Positions 25,672-33,769 of a stretch of DNA of 34,554 nt are shown piece by piece. Numbering within the stretch: the first letter of the stretch is position 1; each line of letters starts with the position of its first letter. The translations under genes and the position numbers were made by a program. Below the pieces are notes generated by a model. That model worked only from the letters and a program-made list of their open reading frames with translations. It did no database searches and was not told where the DNA came from. Source of the stretch: Spirochaetia bacterium UBA2205 (GTDB lineage Bacteria > Spirochaetota > UBA4802 > UB4802); the NCBI GenBank assembly GCA_002328585.1, contig DCUV01000008.1, positions 91,483 through 126,036 on the forward strand, written 5' to 3'.

Positions 25672-25731
25672 ATTCCGGGTCAAGCCCGGAATGACAGTGT
25701 TGGTAAAGAGATTCCGGAACAAGTCCGGAAT
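25672..25731. repeat. Two tandem REP-like hairpins with a compensated base change
   Basis: Copy 1: ATTCCGGG (25672-25679), TCAAG, CCCGGAAT (25685-25692). Copy 2, 39 bp later: ATTCCGGA (25711-25718), ACAAG, TCCGGAAT (25724-25731). Each is followed by GACAGTGTTG. Where the arm differs (G to A), the other arm differs in the matching position (C to T), so pairing is kept. A third, inverted copy is at 12568-12588. Confidence 0.85.
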
Positions 25732-25896
25732 GACAGTGTTGCCATAATTTTATTGCTGGTAAAAGTTTTTCTTGTTGAATATAGGTTTACTAAATTAAAA
25801 AATAACAAAAAATAACTTGAATATACGGTTTATCAGATTCATTGTTATACTGATATGTTTATTAATAATCATACTTTTTTAATTCCGGGATAAACA

Positions 25897-26412
25897 ATGA
25901 AACGTAGTAAAATTATATGCTGTCATTTATTGTTCTGTTTAACAGTATATACATCCTGTTCAACCGGAGCGGCAACACACCATGATAAAACTAAAACATT
26001 TACCTTTTCATCTGATACGGTAAAACTTACTAAAAGTAAAGAACTCATTGACAATACTCCAACGTACGAGCTGTTTTTTGCCTTATCCGAAAATACTCAA
26101 TGTGTGGAGTTATCGGTTACTGCACAGGATAGAAACGGCAGGAAGGTGCGCTGTGCTTATATCGTGGAATCACTGGTTGATGTTTCTCGCTACGTTAAAA
26201 AACCTGCTAAGCCTATCTACGCTGAGCTCGTAAAAAATTTTGATATCAACTGGCGTTTCCAGAGTACAATATCAATTTGCAACGATAAAATTGATCCATT
26301 GAAAAGACTGAATAAAGGTAACTATCGCCTCAGAATTTCAGCATTTAGCAATGATTTTTACATTTTTACCGTTGACATACTATCACCGGTTGAAATTTTA
26401 TTTATACAATAA
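25897..26412 (+). CDS. Small lipoprotein of unknown function
   Basis: A 171-residue protein that begins with a lipoprotein signal (MKRSKIICCHLLFCLTVYTSC) with lipobox YTSC at Cys21. The mature part shows strands typical of a single beta-sandwich (TFTFSSDTVKLTKS, TYELFFALSE, CVELSVTAQDRNGRKVRCAY, NYRLRISAFSNDFYIFTVDI), possibly an immunoglobulin-like domain. No catalytic motif is visible. CGGGA lies before the ATG. The stop overlaps a copy of the dispersed nonamer AACTATCGC at 26411 and the TPR gene starts 13 bp later, so the two genes are probably co-transcribed. Function is unknown. Confidence 0.72.
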   Translation: MKRSKIICCHLLFCLTVYTSCSTGAATHHDKTKTFTFSSDTVKLTKSKELIDNTPTYELFFALSENTQCVELSVTAQDRNGRKVRCAYIVESLVDVSRYVKKPAKPIYAELVKNFDINWRFQSTISICNDKIDPLKRLNKGNYRLRISAFSNDFYIFTVDILSPVEILFIQ

Positions 26413-26425
26413 CTATCGCACAAAT

Positions 26426-26809
26426 ATGCCAAAACATTATAATGACATAGAATCCGAAGACCTGTATGATATGGCCATGCAATGGGCTTCTCAGGGTTTT
26501 TTTGAAAAAGCTATTGAGCTTATAAAACGGTCAATTGAATTAAATCCCAATTTTATAGCTGCGTACATTGATATGGCAAACCTTTATGTAAAAAAACATC
26601 AATACCATGATGCTTTCCATATATTAAAGAAGGCATCAAAAATTGATACAAAATTTCACAGATTGAATTATTTAATGGCAAAATACGCTTACAAAAGTGG
26701 AGATTATATTACAGCACTGAAGTATGTGGATAAAGCTATAGCAATCTCCCCGGAAGCGTTGTATGTAAAAGCTAAACATATTATTGCACATAAGCTTAAC
26801 AAAGAATAA
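26426..26809 (+). CDS. Small TPR protein
   Basis: The ATG at 26426 lies just after the stop of the lipoprotein gene; the frame is open further upstream but those residues overlap the lipoprotein gene and do not look like TPR. The 128 residues contain three TPR units: DLYDMAMQWASQGFFEKAIE with LIKRSIELNPN, then AAYIDMANLYVKKHQYHDAF with HILKKASKIDTK, then YLMAKYAYKSGDYITALKYV with DKAIAISPEA. There is no signal peptide, so it is cytoplasmic and probably a protein-binding adaptor. No strong ribosome-binding site is visible, which fits translation coupled to the gene before it. Confidence 0.78.
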   Translation: MPKHYNDIESEDLYDMAMQWASQGFFEKAIELIKRSIELNPNFIAAYIDMANLYVKKHQYHDAFHILKKASKIDTKFHRLNYLMAKYAYKSGDYITALKYVDKAIAISPEALYVKAKHIIAHKLNKE

Positions 26810-26861
26810 CTACAGCATTCAGTAAGAACAACAAACACTATTGTTATAGAAAGCAAAACCA

Positions 26862-26891
26862 TTGACTATAAAATATTTTACTTGATTTAAT
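26862..26891 (+). promoter_or_regulatory. Possible promoter of the OMP gene
   Basis: TTGACT (26862-26867) is followed after 18 bases by TTTAAT (26886-26891), 57 bp before the start codon. The -10 element is weak and overlapping alternatives exist, so this is tentative. Confidence 0.4.
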
Positions 26892-26947
26892 ATAGAATAT
26901 TCATATTGTTGGATATATGTCCATTATAACGATTCAAGGAGGTTTGT

Positions 26948-27466
26948 ATGAAAAGGCTTTTGTTAGTGGTACTCATAGTATTTACTGCTTCAACGGTTTT
27001 TGCATCAGGGATTGGCGTCAAAGGTGGTTATTCCAAGATGTATGATGATTACTCTGACTGGTATGATGACACATGGAATATTGGTGTATATTTTGATTTA
27101 GGTAAATTTTTATTTGACACATTGCAGTTCAGGCCAGGGCTTGATTATCTATCACTTGAACCAGATGAAGGTGATGGTGATGTTGATGTTTATGGCATTC
27201 ATATTGATTGGTACTGGTTCTTCATGGGCAAAAAGCAATTTTCGCCATATTTAGGATTTGGACCTGCTTTAAATTACTATGATTTTGAAGATGATTCCAC
27301 CATGGATGAGGATTCTGATGCAGGTATAGAAGGCTTTGCTGGTGTTGAATTTAATTTAACCGGCCCGTGGACATTACTGGTTGAATTACGGTATCTATGG
27401 CATGATATAGCCGACAGGGATACAACGATAGTAAAATTTAACGTTGGGTTGATGTATTATTTTTAG
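26948..27466 (+). CDS. Small outer-membrane beta-barrel protein
   Basis: The 172-residue protein has a signal peptide (about 1-19, ending VFAS) and a barrel of about eight strands: GIGVKGGYSKMY, WNIGVYFDLGKF, FRPGLDYLSLEP, YGIHIDWYWFFMG, FSPYLGFGPALNYYDF, AGIEGFAGVEFNL, WTLLVELRYLWHDI and VKFNVGLMYYF, ending in the Phe required for outer-membrane insertion. Acidic loops (EPDEGDGDVDV and DFEDDSTMDEDSD) may bind cations. This is the general OmpA/OmpW-like small barrel class; function is unknown. A strong AAGGAGG (26936-26942) lies five bases before the ATG, suggesting high expression. It is a single-gene unit ending at the hairpin 27478-27517. Confidence 0.87.
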   Translation: MKRLLLVVLIVFTASTVFASGIGVKGGYSKMYDDYSDWYDDTWNIGVYFDLGKFLFDTLQFRPGLDYLSLEPDEGDGDVDVYGIHIDWYWFFMGKKQFSPYLGFGPALNYYDFEDDSTMDEDSDAGIEGFAGVEFNLTGPWTLLVELRYLWHDIADRDTTIVKFNVGLMYYF

Positions 27467-27477
27467 ATGATGTTAAT

Positions 27478-27517
27478 ACGATAGCTATGACGATGAAACA
27501 ATCGCCATAGCTATCGT
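27478..27517. terminator. Long hairpin between convergent OMP and pyrE genes
   Basis: Arms ACGATAGCTATGACGAT (27478-27494) and ATCGCCATAGCTATCGT (27501-27517) pair over 17 bp with one mismatch and a six-base loop. It lies 12 bp after the OMP stop and 10 bp after the pyrE stop. It has no long U-tract on either side, but its place and strength suggest a two-way terminator or mRNA stabiliser. Confidence 0.8.
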
Positions 27518-27526
27518 GTATTGTGC

Positions 27527-28090
27527 CTAGTGTGATACCCGCTTTTTATCGAAATCACTGCGTGTAAAGATCGAATATACGGTAATACCTTTTTCTTCAA
27601 TAGCTTCCCTGCCGCCTTCCTCCCTATCTATAATGACCGCAGCAGCAACTACATGCAAACCTGATTCAGTAAGCCGTTCTATGGCTGTGATAGTTGATCC
27701 ACCTGTAGTAATGACATCATCAATAGCTATGACATTTTTTACCTCAGCAGTATTCCCTTCAATCCATTTCTGCGTACCATGCTTTTTTGGTTCTTTGCGC
27801 ACTATCAACGGGTAAAGAATCCTTCCCTGTACATACGCTTCCATTGCAGTGGACAGCGAAATAGGATCGGCTCCCAATGTTAACCCGCCAATGGCATCAG
27901 CAGGTATATCCTGTATCAATGCATACATACATTTACCCGTCAGGATGCATCCTTCAGGATATAACGTGGTAGCCTTGCAATCAAAATAATACGGGCTCTG
28001 TTTCCCCGAAACAAGGGTAAATGGCGGATTATCCCTGTACATAAATGATTTTTGATAGAGTATTTCAAATAGCCGTTCTTTATTGGTCAA
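27527..28090 (-). CDS. pyrE: Orotate phosphoribosyltransferase
   Basis: The start is taken at a TTG at 28090, because AAGGAG (28099-28104) lies eight bases upstream and the codon overlaps the rarA stop (TTGA). An ATG ten codons earlier is in frame but has no site. From the TTG the protein has 187 residues. The PRPP-binding signature VIAIDDVITTGGST is clear, as are the early SGKQSPYYFDCK and GLTLGADPIS segments and RKEPKKHGTQKWIEG, the mobile catalytic loop. It makes orotidine 5'-phosphate from orotate and PRPP in pyrimidine synthesis. It is the last gene of an icmF-rarA-pyrE transcript. No other pyr gene is nearby. Identification is firm. Confidence 0.93.
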   Translation of the reverse strand: MTNKERLFEILYQKSFMYRDNPPFTLVSGKQSPYYFDCKATTLYPEGCILTGKCMYALIQDIPADAIGGLTLGADPISLSTAMEAYVQGRILYPLIVRKEPKKHGTQKWIEGNTAEVKNVIAIDDVITTGGSTITAIERLTESGLHVVAAAVIIDREEGGREAIEEKGITVYSIFTRSDFDKKRVSH

Positions 28091-29385
28091 TGGTTGTTCT
28101 CCTTGTATTTTTTTGGCCATAGCTTTTTTAATCTTTCCCTGATGTTTTTTTCGTTACCTTCTAACGATGGGGTGTAAAAAATCAATTCTTTTATTGCATC
28201 GGGTAAATATTGTTCGTCAACAAAATGGCCGGGGTACTCATGGGGATACTTATACCCTTGAGCATAGCCAAACTGCTGCATAAGTTTGGTGGGAGCATTT
28301 CGTAAATACAGCGGTATCTCGTGAATACCCTGCTGCACAACCTCCTTTGCATTGAGCAGTGCCATATACGATGCATTGCTTTTGGGACACGATGCCAGAA
28401 AAGTTGCCATATGTGCCAGTATTATCTCGCACTCGGGCAGTCCTATATTCTTTACAGCAAGCATCCCGGATGTTGCCACCGTAAGCGCCAGCGGATAGGC
28501 ATTGCCAATATCCTCCGAAGCAAATATCACCATCCGGCGTGCAATAAACTCGGGTTCTTCACCGGCAACAAGCATCCGCGCTAAATAATAGATAGCTGCA
28601 TTGGGGTCAGAGCCTCGCAGTGATTTTATAAATGCTGATATCGTATCATAATGCTTATCACCGCTTTTGTCATAAGCAATGCTCTGCTCCCGGTATGCCT
28701 CCATTACAATCTCTTTATTGAGTTGCCCCTCACCTTTTAAAAATACCGCTGCTTCAAGTATGTTCAATGCTCGCCGCGCATCTCCCATTGCCAATTGGGA
28801 TATAATGTCCAGTGCTTCATCAGGTATACTTATATTTTTGTGCGATAGTTCCTGATCATGAGTCAATGCCCGGGTAACTATCGCCCTTATATCGTCCTCC
28901 TGCAAAGGATACAGCCGTAAAACACGGGTTCGCGACAATAATGGCGAAATAATGCTGAACGAAGGATTTTCAGTGGTTGCTCCTATTAAAACGATATCAC
29001 CACTTTCAACAGCACCAAGCACTGCATCCTGTTGCGCTTTGTTGAAGCGGTGAATCTCATCAATAAAAAGCAATGTTTGAATGCCCCGTGAACGGTTGTC
29101 CCTTCCTTTTTCTATAACCTTGCGCACATCAGCCACACCTGCCGAAATAGCGCTTATAAAATACGAATCCATCTGGCATGTATGCGCAATAAGTCTTGCC
29201 AATGTAGTTTTTCCCGTTCCCGGGTCACCCCACAGGATAATTGACAGAGCTTTTTTCTGATCAAAGACAGAATACAACAGCTTGCCTTTTGAAAGCAAGT
29301 GCCTTTGACCAACAAATTCCTCAATTGTTTGTGGGCGCATCCGTTCGGCTAAGGGAGCATAGGTATCTTTGTTAAATAGATTCAT
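28087..29385 (-). CDS. rarA: Replication-associated recombination protein A (RarA/MgsA)
   Basis: The 432-residue AAA+ ATPase has Walker A GDPGTGKTT (53-61), Walker B LLFIDEIHRF (105-114), sensor 1 GATTEN (135-140) and the arginine-finger segment SPLLSRTRV. N-terminal PLAERMRPQTIEEFVGQRHL and the C-terminal MgsA-type tetramerisation domain (YDKSGDKHYDTISAFIKSLR, then GSDPNAAIYYLARML and EPEFIARRMVIFASEDIG) are diagnostic. It acts at stalled replication forks with SSB. The start ATG lies 2 bp after the icmF stop, and its stop overlaps the pyrE start by four bases, so all three are translated from one mRNA. Length and motifs are normal. Confidence 0.96.
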   Translation of the reverse strand: MNLFNKDTYAPLAERMRPQTIEEFVGQRHLLSKGKLLYSVFDQKKALSIILWGDPGTGKTTLARLIAHTCQMDSYFISAISAGVADVRKVIEKGRDNRSRGIQTLLFIDEIHRFNKAQQDAVLGAVESGDIVLIGATTENPSFSIISPLLSRTRVLRLYPLQEDDIRAIVTRALTHDQELSHKNISIPDEALDIISQLAMGDARRALNILEAAVFLKGEGQLNKEIVMEAYREQSIAYDKSGDKHYDTISAFIKSLRGSDPNAAIYYLARMLVAGEEPEFIARRMVIFASEDIGNAYPLALTVATSGMLAVKNIGLPECEIILAHMATFLASCPKSNASYMALLNAKEVVQQGIHEIPLYLRNAPTKLMQQFGYAQGYKYPHEYPGHFVDEQYLPDAIKELIFYTPSLEGNEKNIRERLKKLWPKKYKENNH

Positions 29386-29387
29386 TA

Positions 29388-32300
29388 TTACATGCTTCTT
29401 CTGTACATACCACCAACGCTGTAGAGTGCATCAGTTAGCTGTCCTAAAGAGCAATATTGAGCAACATCCATTAATGTTTCAAACACATTTTTATGCTGTT
29501 TCACTATTTGTTTTAGTTTTTGTAAGGCTATAGTAGCTTCCGGCTTCCATACCCTGTGAAATTGCGCTAATGATTCAAGCTGCACATCTTTTTCTTCCGG
29601 CGTTGCTCGTACAACCTCATCGGGAATCTGTATGGGTGAGCCTTCCTTTGAAAGGAAGGTATTTACTCCTATAATGGGCAATTCACCGCTCATTTTTTTA
29701 TTTTCATAGTAAAGTGATTCTTCCTGAATTTTATTGCGCTGATACATGGTTTCCATAGCTCCCAAAACGCCGCCGCGTATACTGATATTGTTAAACTCAG
29801 CAATGACAGCCTCTTCCACCAGATCAGTCAACTCTTCAATGATGAATGCCCCCTGCAGTGGATTCTGATTTTTTGCCAGCCCATACTCCTGGTTAATAAT
29901 CATCTGTATTGCTAATGCACGGCGCACCGATTCTTCCGTAGGTGTGGTTATTGCTTCATCATATGAATTGGTATGCAACGAATTACAATTATCATAAATG
30001 GCATATAAAGCCTGAAGGGTTGTGCGTATATCGTTAAATTCAATCTCCTGTGAATGAAGTGATCTCCCCGAAGTTTGTATATGATATTTAAGCATCTGTG
30101 AACGTTCATTAGCACCATACTTATATTTCATTGCCTTTGCCCATATCCTGCGCGCAACCCGCCCTATAACAGAATATTCAGGATCAAGTCCATTTGAAAA
30201 GAAAAATGACAAATTTGGAGCAAAATCGTCGATGGCAAGCCCTCGCGCCAGATAGTATTCAACATAGGTAAACCCATTCGCTAACGTCAATGCCAACTGC
30301 GTAACAGGATTGGCACCAGCTTCAGCGATATGATACCCTGAAATAGATACCGAATAAAAATTATTAATGGTATGCTTTATAAAATATTCCTGCATATCCC
30401 CCATCAGTTTCAATGCAAAATCAATTGAAAAAATACATGTATTCTGTGCCTGTTCCTCTTTCAATATATCTGCCTGCACAGTGCCCCGTACCTTTCGCAA
30501 CGTTTGCGCCTTTATATTGTTGTATATCTCGTGAGGTAAAACCATATCACCACTAATACCAAGCAGCAACAAACCCAGCCCATTATGCCCGTCCGGCAAT
30601 TGCTCTGCTCTATATTCAGGCTTTTTAGCATTTCTTTCATTATATAATGCTTCAATCTTCTTTTTTACCTCTTCAGTTAAACCATTTTGCTGTATATATG
30701 CTTCACATTCCTGATCAATGGCTGCATTGAAAAAGTAAGCTGCCATTATTGGAGCAGGACCATTGATGGTCATTGAAACTGATGTGCTGGGATCGGTAAG
30801 CTTAAATCCTGAATATAACCTTTTTACATCATCGATAGTTGATATCGAAACACCTGAATTGCCAATCTTTCCATAGATGTCAGGTCGTTTATCAGGATTA
30901 TAACCATACAATGTAACAGAATCAAATGCAGTTGATAACCGCACGGCAGGCATATGGTATGAAAGATAATGAAAACGTTTATTTGTTTTTTCTGCTATGC
31001 CTTCCCCTGCAAACATACGGGTAGGATTTTCATCTTCTCGTTTAAATGGATATACGCCGGCGGTATACGGGAATTGGCCAGGGAAATTCTCCTGCATATT
31101 CCATGTAATGATATCGCCCCAGCCCTCACATTTTGGAGCACAAACTTTGGGAATCTTTGTATGTGCCAATGATTCGGTATATGCTTTTACTTTTATTTCT
31201 TTATTTCGTACATGATATGTATAATATTCACCCTGATAATTTTTTTTCTTATCCTCCCATGTTTTTAAAATTGTTTTGCTGTCAGCGTTAAGTGATCCAT
31301 ATACCTCATGATACTTTTTATTAAGTTCATCAATTACTGAATGCTCACTATTACTTTGTTTGTAATATTCAATACATTTTTTTATGCTATAAAGATAAAG
31401 GGCTTTTTTTGACTCTTCCAGAGTTTTATTATTATATTTTTTTATTGTTTCTGCTATTTCAGAAAGATACCGTGTTCTTTCAGGCGGTACAATATATACT
31501 ATATCCTTCTTTTGTTTTTCGGCAACATATGCAGCAAATTTTTTTCCACTTTTTTCATTTAATTTTTCAATGAGATAATTAAAAAATTTATTGACACCAT
31601 CATCGTTAAACTGACTGGCGATAGTTCCAAATACCGGCATCTGCTCAAGCGGCATATCAAAAGCTTCTTTATTGCGCTGCATCTGTTTTTTTACATCATG
31701 CAACGCATCAAGTGCGCCTGATTTATCAAATTTATTTATCACTACTATGTCGGCATAGTCCAGCATATCAATTTTTTCCAATTGTGTAGCAGCTCCATAT
31801 TCAGGAGTCATGACATAAATTGAACAATTACAATAATCCAGAACATCTGTCTGCGCCTGCCCTATTCCAGAGGTTTCAAGCATAATGACATCAAAACCGG
31901 CTAACTTTAAAATATCTATCGCATCCTGAATATAGTGAGACACAGAAGACTTTGAGCCTCGAGTAGCCAGTGACCTCATATAGATATTGGAATGGTTAAT
32001 GGCATTCATCCGTATGCGGTCGCCCAATAAGGCTCCACCTGTTTTTTGTCGTGTGGGATCAACTGATACTATAGCAATTGTTTTTTGCGGATTTGACTGC
32101 AAAAACCGCAGTACCATCTCATCAACCAGCGAAGACTTACCCGAACCACCCGTTCCGGTGATACCCAATACAGGTGTGTCATTTTCTTTTACCAATTTGT
32201 TTATAGTCACTAAATCATTCTTTATGTTTTCCCTGAAATTTTCACACGCCGATATAGCACGGGCTATTGCCCTGATGTCCATATTTTTTATATCGTCAAT

Positions 32301-32771
32301 CGGGATGTAATCAATATTGCCTTCAGGATAATCACATTTTGATACAAGATCATTAATCATGCCCTGCAAACCCATTGCTCTTCCGTCGTCGGGCGAATAT
32401 ATCTTAGCAATACCATACGTTTCAAGATCCTTTATTTCATCGGGTAATATCGTTCCACCACCTCCGGCAAAAATTTTAATGGAATCGGCATTACGATTTT
32501 TCAATAGATCATACATGTATTTAAGAAATTCTACATGACCGCCCTGATATGAGGTAACTGCTATAGCCTGTACATCCTCCTCAATTGCACTTTTTACTAT
32601 TTCATCTACTGAACGGTTATGCCCCAAATGAATAACCTCAGCACCCGTACTTATCATGATACGGCGCATAATGTTAATGGCTGCATCATGCCCATCAAAC
32701 AATGATGCTGCGGTGACTATTCGGATATGATTTTTTGGAATATACTTTTGAACAGTACTCGTAGGTAACAT
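29388..32771 (-). CDS. icmF: Fused isobutyryl-CoA mutase (B12 domain, G-protein chaperone, mutase)
   Basis: The 1,127 residues contain all three parts of the IcmF type of adenosylcobalamin acyl-CoA mutase. Residues 14-145 are the B12-binding domain with DGHDAA (His28 as cobalt ligand), SYQGG and FAGGGGTI. Residues 195-400 are the MeaB-type GTPase chaperone: Walker A GITGTGGSGKSS (203-214), SVDPTRQKTGGALLGDRIRM and NKFD (346-349). Residues about 540-1127 are the mutase barrel (QFPYTAGVYPFKR, RMFAGEG, GKIGNSGVSIST). It interconverts isobutyryl-CoA and n-butyryl-CoA and may act on other branched acyl-CoAs; the GTPase protects and reloads the cofactor. GGAGGG lies 12 bases before the ATG. The gene leads the operon with rarA and pyrE. 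Substrate specificity is inferred from the architecture. Confidence 0.95.
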   Translation of the reverse strand: MLPTSTVQKYIPKNHIRIVTAASLFDGHDAAINIMRRIMISTGAEVIHLGHNRSVDEIVKSAIEEDVQAIAVTSYQGGHVEFLKYMYDLLKNRNADSIKIFAGGGGTILPDEIKDLETYGIAKIYSPDDGRAMGLQGMINDLVSKCDYPEGNIDYIPIDDIKNMDIRAIARAISACENFRENIKNDLVTINKLVKENDTPVLGITGTGGSGKSSLVDEMVLRFLQSNPQKTIAIVSVDPTRQKTGGALLGDRIRMNAINHSNIYMRSLATRGSKSSVSHYIQDAIDILKLAGFDVIMLETSGIGQAQTDVLDYCNCSIYVMTPEYGAATQLEKIDMLDYADIVVINKFDKSGALDALHDVKKQMQRNKEAFDMPLEQMPVFGTIASQFNDDGVNKFFNYLIEKLNEKSGKKFAAYVAEKQKKDIVYIVPPERTRYLSEIAETIKKYNNKTLEESKKALYLYSIKKCIEYYKQSNSEHSVIDELNKKYHEVYGSLNADSKTILKTWEDKKKNYQGEYYTYHVRNKEIKVKAYTESLAHTKIPKVCAPKCEGWGDIITWNMQENFPGQFPYTAGVYPFKREDENPTRMFAGEGIAEKTNKRFHYLSYHMPAVRLSTAFDSVTLYGYNPDKRPDIYGKIGNSGVSISTIDDVKRLYSGFKLTDPSTSVSMTINGPAPIMAAYFFNAAIDQECEAYIQQNGLTEEVKKKIEALYNERNAKKPEYRAEQLPDGHNGLGLLLLGISGDMVLPHEIYNNIKAQTLRKVRGTVQADILKEEQAQNTCIFSIDFALKLMGDMQEYFIKHTINNFYSVSISGYHIAEAGANPVTQLALTLANGFTYVEYYLARGLAIDDFAPNLSFFFSNGLDPEYSVIGRVARRIWAKAMKYKYGANERSQMLKYHIQTSGRSLHSQEIEFNDIRTTLQALYAIYDNCNSLHTNSYDEAITTPTEESVRRALAIQMIINQEYGLAKNQNPLQGAFIIEELTDLVEEAVIAEFNNISIRGGVLGAMETMYQRNKIQEESLYYENKKMSGELPIIGVNTFLSKEGSPIQIPDEVVRATPEEKDVQLESLAQFHRVWKPEATIALQKLKQIVKQHKNVFETLMDVAQYCSLGQLTDALYSVGGMYRRSM

Positions 32772-32859
32772 ATAACATCCAACCCTCCTATCTATTTTTG
32801 GTCATATTATTTTATATAATACATTATTACAATATTTTTTTCATATTAGTGACAAATAT

Positions 32860-33156
32860 ATGGTTGTATTAAAAATTATTAATATAGAAACTATAATTAA
32901 CAATAATCGAGAGCTAAAATCCTTTTATTTTCAATTTATGGGGAAATTATATTCAAAAGATATTCAAAGTAAATTAAAACTATATAATATTGAAGAAGGT
33001 TATTTTGCAATTTTATTTGATACTATTATATGTTCAGCAAAGAGCAAAGATGATCTTAATAAGATTATAGACACTTTAATACCGAATAGCAATAAAGATT
33101 TAATATATGTATTCCATTACAAGGGAAATCGCAAACCGCCACTTAAAATGGGGTAA
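32860..33156 (+). CDS. Small hypothetical protein, probably truncated at its C-terminus
   Basis: A 98-residue frame starting near ATG 32860, very AT-rich, with Ile, Asn and Lys codons throughout (MVVLKIINIETIINNNRELK). The body (about 1-85) reads as a compact alpha/beta domain (ELKSFYFQFMGKLYSKDIQS, GYFAILFDTIICSAKSKDDL, NKIIDTLIP), but I do not recognise it. The last dozen codons (GNRKPPLKMG) come from DNA of different composition that belongs to the adjacent IS21-like remnant, so the natural C-terminus seems to have been cut off by an insertion near 33115. It is divergent from icmF and shares its 88-bp upstream spacer. No clear ribosome site was found, so it may not be expressed. Confidence 0.5.
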   Translation: MVVLKIINIETIINNNRELKSFYFQFMGKLYSKDIQSKLKLYNIEEGYFAILFDTIICSAKSKDDLNKIIDTLIPNSNKDLIYVFHYKGNRKPPLKMG

Positions 33157-33387
33157 TGCGCGGCGTTCCATATTATGATCAGGATTATATTCGATAATTG
33201 TACCTATATACTCCCGGTATGCATCCAGCTTGCTGGCTCGCTTTTTCCGTGTTTTCCTGCCGGGCGGTGTCTTCAGATACTTCCGTACTGTCCTTTCTGT
33301 AACACCCAGTACCTTCGCAATTTCTTTCTGCCGTTCACCGTTTGCTTGCATAATTTTTGCATCCATGATTTTCTGCTCCTTGTTCAT
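33115..33387 (-). pseudogene. IS21-family transposase (IstA) N-terminal remnant
   Basis: On the minus strand the first 70 residues read MNKEQKIMDAKIMQANGERQ followed by an HTH (KEIAKVLGVTERTVRKYLKT), PPGRKTRKKRASKLDAYREY and IIEYNPD. This matches the N-terminus of IS21-type IstA transposases (HTH plus basic linker plus SKLDxYRxYI). After residue 71 the sequence leaves the family and runs through ERRALPHFKWRF into unrelated frame, so the catalytic DDE domain (about 300 residues) and the IstB ATPase are missing. AAGGGAGA precedes the ATG. It is a deletion remnant of an insertion sequence; the DNA around 33117-33147 (complement of CCCCATTTTAAGTGGCGG) may be the opposite element end. Confidence 0.75.
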
Positions 33388-33769
33388 TATGGGGTCTCCC
33401 TTGTTGATGGTTTTTTATCACATCCCATCTTCGAGGCTGACCCCTTTTTATTATACAAAAAGCGGAAATTTTATTTCGGTGTTTTCCGTCAATTTTAAAT
33501 CGGTGATTACAGAGATTAAAATAATCTTGACAATGGTAACTTTTTTTAATGATAATGGTGTGATATTTATAATAACATATGATACATTAGTTTGAAGAGC
33601 ACTGTAAAACACAGGGTTAATGTAGTGCAGGAAGGTGATTATTTTATACTCTAAGGTGCACAGTCTTTTTGCTAATTGAGGATAAAAAAATCATTTCTTA
33701 ACCCCGCCCCACAGAGTGCACCACGTCCGAGTGGCACGCAAGAAGTGAAAGGTTATAAATGGAGAAGAT
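33388..33769. other. Spacer between IS remnant and hsdM
   Basis: 382 bp without a convincing gene. 33388-33500 is probably the left end of the IS21-like element (GGGGTCAGCCTCGAAG on the minus strand). The rest holds the hsdM promoter (33527-33556) and an inverted repeat GGTGCAC (33655-33661) / GTGCACC (33716-33722) in the long leader of hsdM, which could be a control site. The composition becomes more GC-rich after 33700. Confidence 0.55.
33527..33556 (+). promoter_or_regulatory. Probable promoter of the type I restriction-modification operon
   Basis: TTGACA (33527-33532) is followed after 18 bases by GATAAT (33551-33556), close to consensus. It would give a leader of about 205 bases before the hsdM start, with the GGTGCAC/GTGCACC repeat in it. 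Confidence 0.65.

Larger units (their letters stand above)
25527..25896. other. Gene-free spacer with repeat cluster
   Basis: This 370-bp gap between two lipoprotein genes is filled in its middle by hairpin repeats (25623-25731). An open frame across the repeats is an artefact of the repeat sequence. The last 90 bp are AT-rich and should hold the promoter for the gene at 25897, but no convincing -35/-10 pair stands out. Confidence 0.65.
515..31626. repeat. Dispersed nonamer AACTATCGC / GCGATAGTT (13 copies)
   Basis: Exact copies start at 515, 1881, 11269, 11947, 14090, 15439, 17830, 20058, 26320, 26411, 28842, 28876 and 31618. Ten of them extend to the decamer AACTATCGCC. From base composition I expect about 0.25 copies on both strands. 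They lie in genes of both strands and are read in different frames (AIV, TIA, NYR, ELS), so the constraint is on DNA and not on protein. Near-matches with one change at the last position or beside it are at 3891, 8636, 8651, 19351, 20389, 30832 and others. Confidence 0.85.

Noticed and set aside
25630..25815. A 61-codon open frame on the plus strand
   Set aside because: It runs straight through the REP-like hairpin repeats and its repeated peptide comes from the repeat DNA; no ribosome site is present.
33175..33595. Plus-strand open frames opposite the IS21 remnant
   Set aside because: They are antisense to a clear HTH transposase sequence and have no recognisable protein features.
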